From Combretum micranthum (lineage: Eukaryota; Streptophyta; Magnoliopsida; Myrtales; Combretaceae), in contig JAMXBD010000695.1 in the NCBI GenBank assembly GCA_024138025.1, forward strand, positions 434,001 to 498,000: a stretch of DNA of 64,000 nucleotides, read 5' to 3'. Below the pieces are notes generated by a model. It was not told where the DNA came from, ran no database searches, and was given only the letters and a program-made list of their open reading frames with translations. Position numbers and translations under genes: made by a program. Below are positions 37,315 to 47,555 of the stretch, piece after piece (position 1 is the first letter of the stretch; each line of letters starts with the position of its first letter).

Positions 37315-38979
37315 ATGCAAAGAAGTAGAAGTTCTGAACTTCTACCCTTAGACCCTAAGATTGAAAGAACCTTGCATCAACAGAGAAGAAGGAACCAAAG
37401 AAGAGGAGCAATGGCACTAAATCAAGGACAAGGAAACAATGAAAACAACAACCAATTGCAAGTAGCTGCTCCTGCTCCAAGGGCAATTCGAGACTATACA
37501 GTACCTACTGTTCAAGATCCAGCCATAAGAATACCCACTGTGGAGGCTAACAACTTTGAGCTTAAACCGTCCCTGATTCAAATGGTTGAGTCACATCAAT
37601 TTGGAGGATATCCAAATGAGACGCCAAATGAATACCTTGCCAAATTTCTCCAATACACCAACACTGTCAAACTTAATGGTGTAAGAAATGAAGTCATCCG
37701 ACTACAGCTTTTCCCTTTTTCTCTTAGGGATAAAGTCTTGGCATGGTACAATTCCCAACCTCCAGACTCGATCACTACATGGGCTGATCTGATAAAGAAG
37801 TTTCTGAAGAGATTCTTCCCTCCAGCAAGAACCGCCAGATTAAGAAATGAGATCTCCAACTTCACCAAATTCCCTGGTGAATCATTATATGATGCTTGGG
37901 AAAGATTCAAAGAGGCGGTCAGAAAATGTCCACACCACGGTTTACCCGATAATCTACTGATTGAAAATTTCTACCTCAGTCTTGATGAAGCTTTGAGGTC
38001 CTTAGTAGATGCGACATCGGGATCATCACTGATGGGAAAAACATATGAGGAAGTTAGTGAGATTATTGAAGAATTAGCTTCCGCGGCTCATAATTGGAGT
38101 TGTGAAAGAACAAGATCTAAAGTAGTATCTTTGGAAGACAAAGAAGATATATCACAACTCAAGGCTCAAATGGCAACCCTCATCACTCAAGTAAGTAAAC
38201 TCACAACTACAAATTCTTCCAATCAAAAACAAGTGTTTTGTTGTGAGATTTGCTTAGGTCCACACTCTTCTTTCGAGTGTCCGCATGGATCATCATCAAA
38301 TGATGAGCAGCTCAACTATGTGGGAAATTTCCAAAAGGGTAATTTTGGAAACACATATCATCCGAATATGTGGAATCATCCCAATCTGTCATATCAGAAT
38401 GATGCCAATGTTCTAAAGCCACCACCTGGTTTCCAAGGACAAGGATATGCAAGAAATGCTCGACCTCAACAACAAATTCAATCCTCCATTGACACATTAT
38501 TAAGAGATTTCATTGTCACTACAACAAACTCACTCAGTAATCAGAATGCAATCATTCAAGATTTGCAAGGGAAACTCCATCAACTTGCACAACAAGTGAG
38601 TAGTAGACCATCTAGGTCTTTACCAAGCAACACGGAGGAGAATCCCAGGTCTGTAAATGCAATCACCCTGAGAAGTGGTAAGGAGATTGCTTCAGTTAAG
38701 GAAACTATCAAGGATCAAGTGGAAATTCCACCACAAAACAACAAAGGGAAACGAAAGGTGGAGGACACTATTCAAAAACCACCAGAGGTGAAATCATATG
38801 TTCCTCCCGTCCCTTTTCCAGGAAGATTAAAGCAACAAAGACTTGATGAGCAATTTTCAAAATTCCTGGATGTTTTTCAAGAAGCTGCACATCAAAATTC
38901 CATTCTTAGAAGTGATTCAAGGAATGCCTTCCTATGCGAAATTCATCAAAGAGTTGCTGTCCAACAAGAGGAAGATTGA
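37315..38979 (+). pseudogene. gag: gag of the Athila-type element (554 codons open, then frameshifted)
   Basis: Gag forms the particle and binds element RNA. Residues 1-45 are Arg/Gln-rich. Residues about 100-250 match the retrotransposon gag domain, with 'RDKVLAWYNSQPP', 'FFPPARTARLRNEI' and 'GESLYDAWERFKEAVRKCP'. A CCHC-like knuckle, CEICLGPHSSFEC, is near residue 309. A Gln-rich, coiled-coil-prone segment follows, then the Pro-rich stretch leading to protease. An extra T in a T-run (38873-38877) shifts the frame, so the last ~35 residues are not original. A 'tctttgcag' acceptor-like site precedes the ATG by 5 bp, hinting at a spliced leader. The ATG at 37315 is the first in the frame. Confidence 0.9.
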
Positions 38980-39072
38980 TGGAAATGTGGTACTCACTGG
39001 AGAATGTTCCATGATCTTACAGAAACATACGCCCGATCTACCCACTAAACTTCGAGATCAGGGAAAGGTGGT
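38878..39072 (+). pseudogene. Gag-protease linker remnant; protease domain deleted
   Basis: After the frameshift the protein continues in the next frame ('KKLHIKIPFLEVIQGMPSYA', 'KFIKELLSNKRK'), the segment that precedes protease in Athila-type polyproteins. At about 39055-39072 it runs directly into sequence that normally lies well inside RT ('GGMTIAKNEHNELIPT'). No aspartic protease motif is found between. The whole protease and the RT N-terminus are therefore missing, and the reading frame changes again at the joint. Confidence 0.8.
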
Positions 39073-39927
39073 ATGACTATAGCGAAAAATGAGCACAATG
39101 AATTGATTCCTACTCATACTGTGACTCGGTGGAGAGTTTGTATTGATTATAGGAAATTGAATGATGCCACCCGAAAGGATCACTTTCCCCTTCCCTTCAT
39201 TGATCAAATGTTGGAGAAACTTGCAGGGCATGACTATTATTGTTTTCTTGATGGATATTCTAGATACAATCAAATTTCCATTGCACCCAATGATCAAGAG
39301 AAAACAACATTCACTTGTCCCTATGGCACTTTTGCCTTTAGGAGGATGCCTTTTGGACTTTGCAATGCACCTGCTACGTTTCAGAGATGTATGATGGCTA
39401 TATTCTCTGATATGCTTGAGAATTTCAATGAAATCTTTATGGATGATTTTTCAGTCTTTGGAAAGTCATTTGATCTTTGTCTGGAGAATTTAGCCTCGGT
39501 TTTACAAAGATGCAAAGATACCAATCTGATCTTGAATTGGGAAACATGCCACTTCATGGTAAGAGAAGGGATAGTATTAGGTCACAAAATCTCTGCGAAA
39601 GGAATTGAAGTGGACAAAGCCAAAGTAGAGATCATTGAGAAGTTACCACCACCTACGATTGTTAAAGGGGTCAGAAGTTTTCTTGGACATGCTGGCTTCT
39701 ATAGACGATTCATCAAGGACTTCTCCAAGATTTCCAAACCTCTTTGCAACCTTCTGGAAAAAGATGCGGTGTTCAATTTTGATGATAAATGTTTGCAGGC
39801 ATTCAATTCATTAAAGGCAAAGCTCATCTCTACACCAGTAATCAGTGCGCCAGACTGGGAGCTTCCTTTTGAACTCATGTGTGATGCCAGCGACTTTGCG
39901 GTCGAAGTGGTACTTGGTCAGAGATGA
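39073..39927 (+). pseudogene. pol: Reverse transcriptase and start of RNase H (pol), N-terminally truncated
   Basis: RT copies element RNA into DNA and RNase H removes the RNA strand. Visible RT motifs in order: 'WRVCIDYRKLNDATRKDHFP', 'YYCFLDGYSRYNQI', 'FAFRRMPFGLCNAPATFQRC', and the catalytic FMDDF box at 39436-39450. 'LGHKISAKGIEVD' and 'SFLGHAGFYRRFIKDFSKIS' mark the thumb/connection. RNase H starts at 'FELMCDASDFAVEVVLGQR', with a TGA stop at 39925-39927. The N-terminal finger region is lost with protease. The match to plant Ty3/gypsy RT is clear; activity from this copy is not expected. Confidence 0.93.
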
Positions 39928-41046
39928 GGTAAGATATTTCATGTTATATACTATGCAAGTAGAACACTAAATGAGGCCCAAAGAAATTATGCCACTACTG
40001 AGAAAGAGCTTTTAGCTGTTATCTTTGCATGTGATAAATTTAGGCCTTATCTGATAGGTTCTAAAGTGGTAGTATATACTAACCATGCAGCTCTCAAGTA
40101 CTTGTTTGCTAAAGCTGATGCAAAACCCAGGTTGATTAGATGGGTATTACTACTGCAAGAATTTGATCTTGAAATTAAAAATAAAAAGGGAACAGAGAAT
40201 GTAATTGCTGATCATTTGTCTAGACTTGAATCTGATAGTTTAGACATTCCCATTAATGAAAAGTTCCCTGATGAACAATTGCATGCAGTAGAAATCTTAG
40301 ATTTGCCATGGTATGCTGATATTGTGAATTATTTGGTGAGTAAGATTATCCCATATGGTTTGTCTTATCCTCAAAAGAAAAAGTTTTTGCATGATGTAAA
40401 ACAATATTTTTGGGATGAACCATATCTATTTAGAAAATGTGCTGACCAAATAATTAGAAGATGTGTACCTGAATCTGATCAGCTGAGCATTTTAGAACAC
40501 TGTCATTCAATAGAAGCAGGGGGACACTTTGGTGTTCAAAGGACTGCAGCTAAAGTGTTATCATCTGGGTTTTATTGGCCTAACTTATTTCGCGACTGCA
40601 GGAACTTCATTATGTCATGTGCTCAATGTCAAAAGACAGGTAACATTTCTAAACGACATGAATTACCACAAAATAATGTTCTAGTAATTGAGCTTTTTGA
40701 TGTTTGGGGTATCAACTTTATGGGTCCTTTTCCCTCATATTTTTTAAATAAATACATACTTGTGGCAGTTGATTACGTTTCAAAATGGGTTGAAGCTGTT
40801 GCTTCACAAACAAACGATGCCCGATTAGTTTTAAAATTTTTGAAAAAGAATATTTTTACCAGATTTGAGGTGCCCAGAGCTATAATTAGTGATGGGGAGT
40901 CTCATTTTTGTAACAAGCAATTTGAAAAACTTTTAGCAAAATATGGTGTTACACATAAAGTGGCTACCCCCTATCATCCACAAACTAGTGGGCAAGTTGA
41001 AGTTTCCAATTGGGAGATAAAAAGGATTTTGGAAAAAAACTGTTAA
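39928..41046 (+). pseudogene. pol: RNase H remainder and integrase (pol), with catalytic substitution and frameshift
   Basis: The frame is the same as the RT segment after one TGA. RNase H continues with '[20 protein letters not shown]', '[14 protein letters not shown]' and '[11 protein letters not shown]'. Integrase inserts the DNA copy into the genome. Its zinc-binding HHCC set is visible ('[14 protein letters not shown]' ... 'CAQCQK'). In the DDE core the first acidic position, in 'WGINFMGPF', is Asn (codon 40714-40716). The second Asp is present in 'IISDGE' (40891-40893), and the Glu in 'GQVEVSN' (40999-41001). A seventh A in the run 41033-41039 shifts the frame. The Asp-to-Asn change alone should abolish integration. 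Confidence 0.92.
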
Positions 41047-41580
41047 TGCATCAAGAAAAGATTGGTCTTCAAAATTAGATGATGCATTATGGGCTTACAG
41101 GACTGCTTTTAAAACCCCTATAGGAATGTCCCCATATATGCTTGTTTTTGGTAAATCATGTCATCTTCCTGTATAACTTGAGCACAAGGCATATTGGGCC
41201 ATAAAATTTCTTAACTTTGATGAAAAAGTTGTAGGTAAAAACAGATTGCTTCAATTAAATCAGCTGGAAGAATGGAGGAATGAGGTATTTGAAAGTGCTC
41301 GTATCTATAAGGAACGAGCAAAGAAATGGCATGATAGAAACATCATCAAACGAAATTTTTGCCTGGACAAAAAGTTTTACTTTACAATTCTCGTTTGAAG
41401 TTGTTTCCTGAAAATTACGGTCAAGATGGTCGGGACCGTTTGAGATTGCAAAGTTTTTCCATATGGACGGTGGAATTAAAAACTAGATGATCGGACTTTT
41501 AAAGTGAATGGGCAACTGCTCAAACATTATTTTGAGGGGAAAATCTTGACAGTACTACTACTGTCATGAATCTCAAAGAA
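41041..41580 (+). pseudogene. pol: Integrase C-terminal region, frameshifted and stop-interrupted
   Basis: After the A-run the protein continues in a shifted frame: '[20 protein letters not shown]', '[10 protein letters not shown]', a TAA at 41174-41176, then 'EEWRNEVFESARIYKERAKK' and 'WHDRNIIK'. Another frame change follows near 41350 before Arg/Leu-rich sequence. This is the usual integrase tail of Athila/Tat elements. A conserved-looking 'cttgggaggcaaccc' lies just beyond, at 41628-41642. Confidence 0.8.
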
Positions 41581-41742
41581 CCATAATCAGATCAGGAAAG
41601 TCGGCTAAGCGACTTTAAACTAAGCGCTTCTTGGGAGGCAACCCATGTCTAATTTTAGAATAGTTTTATTTGTTTTGTTTTTACTAACTTAGTTATTAGT
41701 GTGGCAGGTGATATTTAAAAAAAAAAAATTTGAAAACACTAA

Positions 41743-42174
41743 AGGCCGGCTCAAGGCTGCCAGCCTTGAGTAAGCTTTGAAAAAAAACAAGGAAAGCTGG
41801 TTCAATGCCGCCAGCTTTAGGCCGACGTAAATGTCAGTACAAGAGTAGGTGAGCACCGCAAAAGAAACCGGCAATGGGAAAGTAAAGGCCGCCGGCTTAT
41901 ATGCCAGCGTTTGAGCACGACATTTACACCGGCAAGGGAAGGTGAACGCCGCCGGCTTAGTGCCAGCGTATGTTCAAGATTTCTTGGTTTCTGAAAATTC
42001 TCGATCAAAGCCGGCACCTGGAGATATAAGCCGCTAGCTTTTAGCCGGCGTATAAGTCTAAGCCGGCAATGTAAATGGGTAAGCTGCTAGCCTGATGCTC
42101 TTGGTATGAAATTTTTTTTGTTTACACTGGCTGTAAGCTGCCGGCTTACACGACAGAAATGCCGGCGTAGGTTC
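41743..42174 (+). promoter_or_regulatory. Internal CCGGC word block between pol and the third ORF
   Basis: Repeats of the LTR vocabulary, 'aaaggccggct', 'gccgccggctta', 'gccagcgt', 'gccggcgta', over about 430 bp, in sequence otherwise unlike the LTR. It is followed by a CT-rich leader (42200-42300) and an intron-like segment. This looks like a second copy of the element's promoter design, serving the third ORF. Promoter activity is inference. Confidence 0.55.
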
Positions 42175-42305
42175 TGCAGATTGCTTTTTAACAGGTACGA
42201 ATCCTCTCTCTCTTTCTCATTCCTCTCATACTCACTCTCTCTTACTCTCACTCGAGAATCCATAGCTCATTTGCCTCATCCACTTTGTTGAATCCATCTA
42301 TCCAA

Positions 42306-43005
42306 GTAAGTCTTTAATAATCTTTTACTCTTAGTTCTCGAATTCAAATCCATTACATTACATTGTATAATCTATCTATTTGGGTTTGGATTACTGACTT
42401 GGATAGTGATGTCGGCTATTGATGAGATTGATTGCTTGAATGATTTTGATATGCTGTTGAAGGTAGATTTTCGGTTCCATACATTGATATTGCAAGATTG
42501 TGCTATGTTAATCCATGATTGTTGCTTAATTGAAAAATTAGGGTTCTTGAGTCTGTTTAGGTTATTTCAATTTCAAATTTGGGGTTTTATGGAGATGATG
42601 TTATAGCTGCTGGATTTGTAAATCTTAATACTACTTAGTGGCTTTAATTCATGCATTATGCTCAAATTTGCTCGAATTGAACTTGGAATTTGGAATTATG
42701 CTCAATTTTGATGAAAATTTTGGTATAAAAGTGATTTTGGGACTTTTAAGGAAAAACTTTTTAAAATCATTTTTGTTTCAAAAATTTGAAATTCCAACGT
42801 TCAATTCTAAGCTGGCCAACCTAAGCTGCTAGCTTTGATTGTATTGTGCAAGTGTAAATGATCCATGCAATTCAATGATTTCTTAGCTTCACTTAATTAT
42901 ATGCCTATGATCTCCAAATTGTTTTAACTCATATTTTAGGCATAAATTAGAATTTCATTGAAATTATGCATTCCTCGTTTCTAATTAATATCAATTTATT
43001 TGCAG
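42306..43005 (+). other. Candidate 5' intron of the third ORF, about 700 nt
   Basis: A donor 'ccaa|gtaagtc' (GT at 42306-42307) follows a CT-rich leader. An acceptor 'tttatttgcag|gaatggct' ends at 43005, three bases before the third ORF's ATG (43008). The sequence between is AT-rich and has short frames that are not credited (42406-42606, 42638-42832). Splice signals are seen; use is inferred. Confidence 0.5.
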
Positions 43006-43007
43006 GA

Positions 43008-44300
43008 ATGGCTCCAAGGCAAAAACGACCAAGGACGACTGACGCCTCTACATTTGGTTCACAGAACCAAGATCTGCTGTCTAGTCAGCAGTATGCCAAG
43101 AATAGAAAAAAGAGGCTCGTGAAAATGGACTTCTTAAATACACAGTATCTAGACTGGTGCCTACTGGATGAGTTTGGGATCATTGACCAGATCAGAGAAA
43201 TTGTCCAGGATCCAGCTTGGATCCGGCTATTTGATTTTCGGGAGCCTGCATACAAGAACTTTACGATTGAGTTCTTGTCCACTTTAAAGAACATCCCAGA
43301 CCGAGAGGAGTCCACTTTTCAATTTCAAGCATTTGGGCAGATCAGGGAGGTCAAATTAAAGCAGATGGGCCACATACTGGGACTGTATGATAATGAGGGA
43401 GAAAATAGGAATCTGCCGAACAGTTAGCCTGTAGGGGAAGATCAGATGACACAAGAGGCATATTGGTTTCAATTAGTTGCTCCTAAGAGAGCGAATGAGC
43501 CCTTCGTCCCCTCCAAATCACTGGCCACGTCTTTTCGTGCTGTTGAGCACAAGCTGCTCCACCACATTCTTGCACACACCATGAGTTGCAAGAAAACTAG
43601 TCACAGCAAGGTGACTACGTTTGACATGTTCTACTTGTTTAGCCTTATCAGAGGCTACCGGATTGATTTAGGGGTGAAGATAGCGAACTTTATATACCGG
43701 CAGGCAAATGATACCAGGACTCGAGTCCTGTGTTGTGGAGGCTATATCACTAGATTACTGAAGGGGATGGACATTTTTTAGTCTCCACAGGATGATGAGG
43801 TATTTGAGTGCAAGAAGATCACATCTACACCATTCCGAGGCTGGGGATTGCTGAAAAACCCCAGAGGAGCATAGCTACCGGTTTTGGAGGAGGTCGAGCT
43901 CCAGGATATCGTTCTTGGAGATACTCCATTTGAGATTCCATCCACATCTGCTCCTCCTCTACTTGCAGGCACTTCATCGGCATATGGTATAGACCAGCTC
44001 AGGCTAGATGTTGAGGAGTTGAAGCGCCAAAGCCAGGAGCTCAGGGATAGTCAAGAGAAGGAAAGGAAGAAAAATAAGAAGTTTCGGAAGACTATCTTTG
44101 AGGCGTTGAAGACGGCCATCTGCTGCATGAGCCCAGAGACAGGGGCTGGCATGACATACGAGACATCATCTGAGTCTAGGCACAGTTCACATCCTACAGA
44201 TAGACTCAGTTCAGAGCACACCCACACAGCTAACCCAGGAGGCACTGAGAGACACACTCCTGAGCACAGCAGTAGACAGAGTCCAAGGCCAGAGAGCTAG
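43008..44300 (+). pseudogene. Athila-type third ORF ('env-like' position), three in-frame stops
   Basis: About 430 codons with one continuous frame, interrupted only by TAG at 43425-43427, 43779-43781 and 43872-43874; no frameshift was found. The N-terminus is basic ('MAPRQKRPRTTDA', then 'KNRKKRLVK'). The middle has 'PAYKNFTIEFLSTLKNI' and 'REVKLKQMGHILGLYD', then 'FDMFYLFSLIRGYRIDLGV'. These resemble the ATHILA ORF-1 family. The C-terminal third has a charged, coiled-coil-like stretch ('VEELKRQSQELRDSQEKERK') and a Ser/His/Thr-rich tail. No signal peptide or convincing transmembrane segment is seen, so calling it an envelope rests on position only. Its function is not known to me. Confidence 0.8.
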
Positions 44301-45765
44301 AGATCCTGCTAGCTCTCAATTTGATCTTTATTGTTTTTATTTTTATCTTGGCCCGTATATTTATTGAGTACCCAAGTTTTTGTGGGTGAACTTCTTTATT
44401 ATTTCTGCTTTTATTTTTTTGTTTTTGTTTTTTTTTTTTTGTTTTTCTTTTGTAGCGATTACAGGAAAGCAGCAAAGCAAATTCTCTTGCAATGCAAATT
44501 TTCATGACTATGAAACGACTGACTTCAGGGAAGTATCCAATTCATTTTTTATTCCTTTCCTATGATTTAATTTGTTGCAAAACAGTGAGGACACTGTTTG
44601 GTTGAAGTGTGGGGGAAGGGATAATTTGCATGAAGTATTGAATTGAAGTGATGAATATGATCTATTGTCTGCTGTTATTTATATTTGAAAATACCCACCT
44701 TGCATTTTTGGTTTGAAAGCAAATTATGAGGAAATTCTGCCAAAATTTTTTCAAAAATCTCTTGAAATTGGAGATAGTACAAAGTAAAGACTGAAAGCAA
44801 TGAAATTGACTTGTAAAAGTATCGTACTCAGTATCTTACTCACCTCCTGTTGTGATTGGTTTACTAAGTTAAAATTAAGTTGTAAAATCCTTAAGAAACA
44901 AGTTTACTTTATTTTTAACTTTGGAATTGGAAATTTAATTGATCGAGTCCTTTTGTGAAAAATAAACAGGGCTACTTCTAGGAAATTTTAGTTTGTATAT
45001 ATTCTTTGAATTTTAACACTTAGTGAAAGAGGTAGAAGAAACTTTTAAATTAGTGATCCTTCATAAAAATAAGTCTTTGATATTGTTATTGCATTCAAAA
45101 AGAAAGAAACAAGTATAGCCACTACTCCTCTGACTTGAAATTTTGAGTTATGAGTATCTGAACTTGAATGTTAAAGTGAGGAAGAGTTCTTAGGGGTATT
45201 TTGAAACCTGGTCACTTAGGTGATGAGCCTGGGATGCGCCGACTCAATGAACTCACTGTAACGAGAAGGGAAGAATGGCAAAAGTTCAATTCATGAGCTT
45301 TGAAAAGCAAAAAGATGGAGGCAAAAACCTCCCAAAAAGAAAATAAATGCTTGAAAAATAAAAAGAAAAAATGAATGCAAATAGGCAAATAAAGGAGACT
45401 TATAATAAAGAAGGAGAAATTCTAAGGAAAAAGTAGATACCACATGCATTCATTTTGTGTTACTTAGAATATATATACAAAAACTAGAAATCCAATGAAG
45501 TTTAAATGAGTATTTTTCCCTAGTGGATTGAGTATTTGCTTTTGAATAGAAGGTTCTTTTGTCAAAAGTTGAGATTAAAACTTGTTTTGTTTGGATTAAC
45601 TCCTAAATTTTGATTATAGTACTCTAATTACAAGAAATTGGTATGATTAGAGCAATAGATACAAGAAAAACAAGTTAAAGAAATTATGATTAAATTAGGA
45701 AAATTGTACTATCCATAAGAGATTTCATTTTATTCTTCATTTTGCTTGAGGACAAGCAAAAGTTC
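44301..45765 (+). other. Non-coding 3' region of the Athila-type element
   Basis: AT-rich, with a T-rich tract (44395-44455), an internal polypurine-like tract (44605-44621) and no credible ORF. A GC-richer patch with 'gggatgcgccgactc' is at 45232-45246. Frames at 44230-44505 and 44380-44565 are products of the T-rich tract. Confidence 0.6.
44605..44621 (+). other. Internal polypurine-like tract
   Basis: 'aagtgtgggggaaggga' repeats the core 'aagtgtgggggaa' of the terminal tract about 1.2 kb downstream. Both follow a 'gaggaca' motif. It could serve as a second plus-strand primer or be a relic of 3' region duplication. Confidence 0.6.
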
Positions 45766-45779
45766 AAGTGTGGGGGAAT
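45766..45779 (+). other. Terminal polypurine tract
   Basis: 'aagtgtgggggaat' abuts the 3' LTR start (tgataag at 45780), the expected site for plus-strand priming. Confidence 0.85.
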
Positions 45780-47555
45780 TGATAAGATCATATTTTATAC
45801 AACTTGTTGATATTCATAAGAGCTAGAATGGATAATTTTTTTTATTAAAATTCATGTTTCAGGACTAATTTGGAGAAAGAAATCAAAACAAGAGACTTTG
45901 AATCAAAAATGGGAAAAATTGAAGTAAAGGCCAGCATTTCAACATTCAAAGCCGCCGGTGTTCAAACGGCTTACACCCAAGGCCGCTACCAGCACTACCA
46001 GCTTTGCAAGATATTCACCCAACAGTACTGTAAGCCGCCTCAAAGCTGCTGACGTAGAAGATGAAGAAGCCAGCGTACGTGAAGGTGGGCAGCTCAAAAT
46101 TGGAAAGTCACCAGCTTTGAAGGAGTTACAATATACGCCGGCTCCTAAGCCGCCGGCGTTGGGGCAGTGTAGGTCAAAAATTTGAAGAGACATGAAGATA
46201 ATGAATGCTTGGAGGAAATTGAAGCGACAAATCTGTTGGAATATCTACGCCGGTATGAAAGCCGCCGGCTTTGGAACGGCGTTCGTTATAAATTGGTGCA
46301 ACGCTTCATTTCTGATCACATATGCCGGCTAGATCTACATCTACGCCGCCGGCGTAGAATCGGCCTACATATGTAACTGATGTTGAACACTGCCTGTGCA
46401 CTGCTTGTGCAAAGGAGAAAATGATGATACGCCTCCTGTAAGCCGCCGGCATAGGATCCATAATTGCCGGCTTTGAATGAAAGTGCCATTTTTCTTTAAT
46501 GATTTGTTATGAAATTTTTCCTGTAAATAGGGGGTCTTCTCCTCACTTTCTGAATCATCCAAGTAGCTCTGAAATACACTACATTACATAGATTAGAATT
46601 AGCATTTCATAGAGATTTTTGAAGAGATATTGAAGTTTTTCAAGAATTTGCAAGTGAAGCTTTGATATTTTGAATTGGTGATATCTGATCTTTTCCTTTT
46701 ATGCAATTCATATATCTGAATATTATGATCATAATGAAATCATTTGCAATTTCTTATCTGATTTTTGAATCATCATCCATGAGTAGCTAACCCCTTTTTG
46801 TGGGAAGTTGATGAAGCTTTAAACATGCTAAAATGATCTTTGAAACCATGCTATAAGATAGTTAGAATCATGGAATATTCATATTGAGTTCTGATTATTC
46901 ATCATATCTTTGTTGTATAAGAATTCTGATAACTCGGAAGGGAAATCAGGGTTCATATGAATTCATAAATTAAGATTAAATTACAATTGCAGAAGCGGCG
47001 GAGTTTAATCTAATTTAGAAATTGTCTATGAATACTAATACAATATTTTATATTGATTTCTCATTAAGGAATTAGGGGATGTTAATATAAAGTATTAGTC
47101 AATTATAGAATCGGAAGGTTTATAATTGTAATTTTGATTCCACGAATAATTTATTTAGCGGAAGCTATTGAATTATTTTGTGGTTTAAAAGGTTTTTAAC
47201 TCTGTTTTTAAATCTTTACAATTTCTTATGAATATCCATGAATTTAATTATCATTATAACATGACTTCAAGTTGATTGGCAATAGTTTAAAGTGGATTTT
47301 GCTCCTTCCCACATTTTTCTAACATATCACTCTCTTCAAAAGCTCACTTCATTCATAGTAGATACTTAATTAGAAAATTTAGTTTAGTCTTAATCTAAAG
47401 ATCAATTGCCTAGATATTAGTATTAGTTGATAATTGTCTAGTAGTTAGTAGATCTCTGTGGGATCGACACTTGACTCATGCTATATTACAAGATAAGGCC
47501 TAATACGCTTGTTGGATAAGATGCTTTAAAAATTCAATACTAATTTAGCACATCA
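45780..47555 (+). mobile_element. 3' LTR of the Athila-type element
   Basis: Same length as the 5' LTR (1776 bp) and collinear, with scattered substitutions. The word block is at 45928-46474, including the near-perfect palindrome 'ctacgccgccggcgtag' near 46340. The TATA box reads tgtaaata (46522-46529), so this copy has a weakened promoter compared with the 5' LTR. Confidence 0.93.

Larger units (their letters stand above)
35426..47555 (+). mobile_element. Complete but inactive Athila-type Ty3/gypsy element, 12.1 kb
   Basis: Two 1776-bp LTRs (35426-37201 and 45780-47555) and a perfect 5-bp TSD, CCTAA (35421-35425 and 47556-47560). Order: LTR, tRNA-Asp primer site, gag, [protease missing], RT-RNase H, integrase, GC-rich block and intron, third ORF, two polypurine-like tracts, LTR. 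The tRNA-Asp primer, TGATAAG LTR start, extra ORF after pol and 'gtgtgggggaa' polypurine tract are hallmarks of the Athila/Tat group. Damage includes two frameshifts at homopolymer runs, several premature stops, a protease/RT deletion and an integrase active-site substitution. The LTRs differ by scattered substitutions, so the insertion is not recent. Confidence 0.93.

Noticed and set aside
43008..44300. True envelope glycoprotein
   Set aside because: No signal peptide, transmembrane segment or cleavage-site pattern is visible; only its position after pol suggests the label.
35426..47555. Integrated pararetrovirus (caulimovirid)
   Set aside because: LTRs, a 5-bp TSD, integrase and a tRNA-Asp primer site define an LTR retrotransposon; no movement protein is seen.
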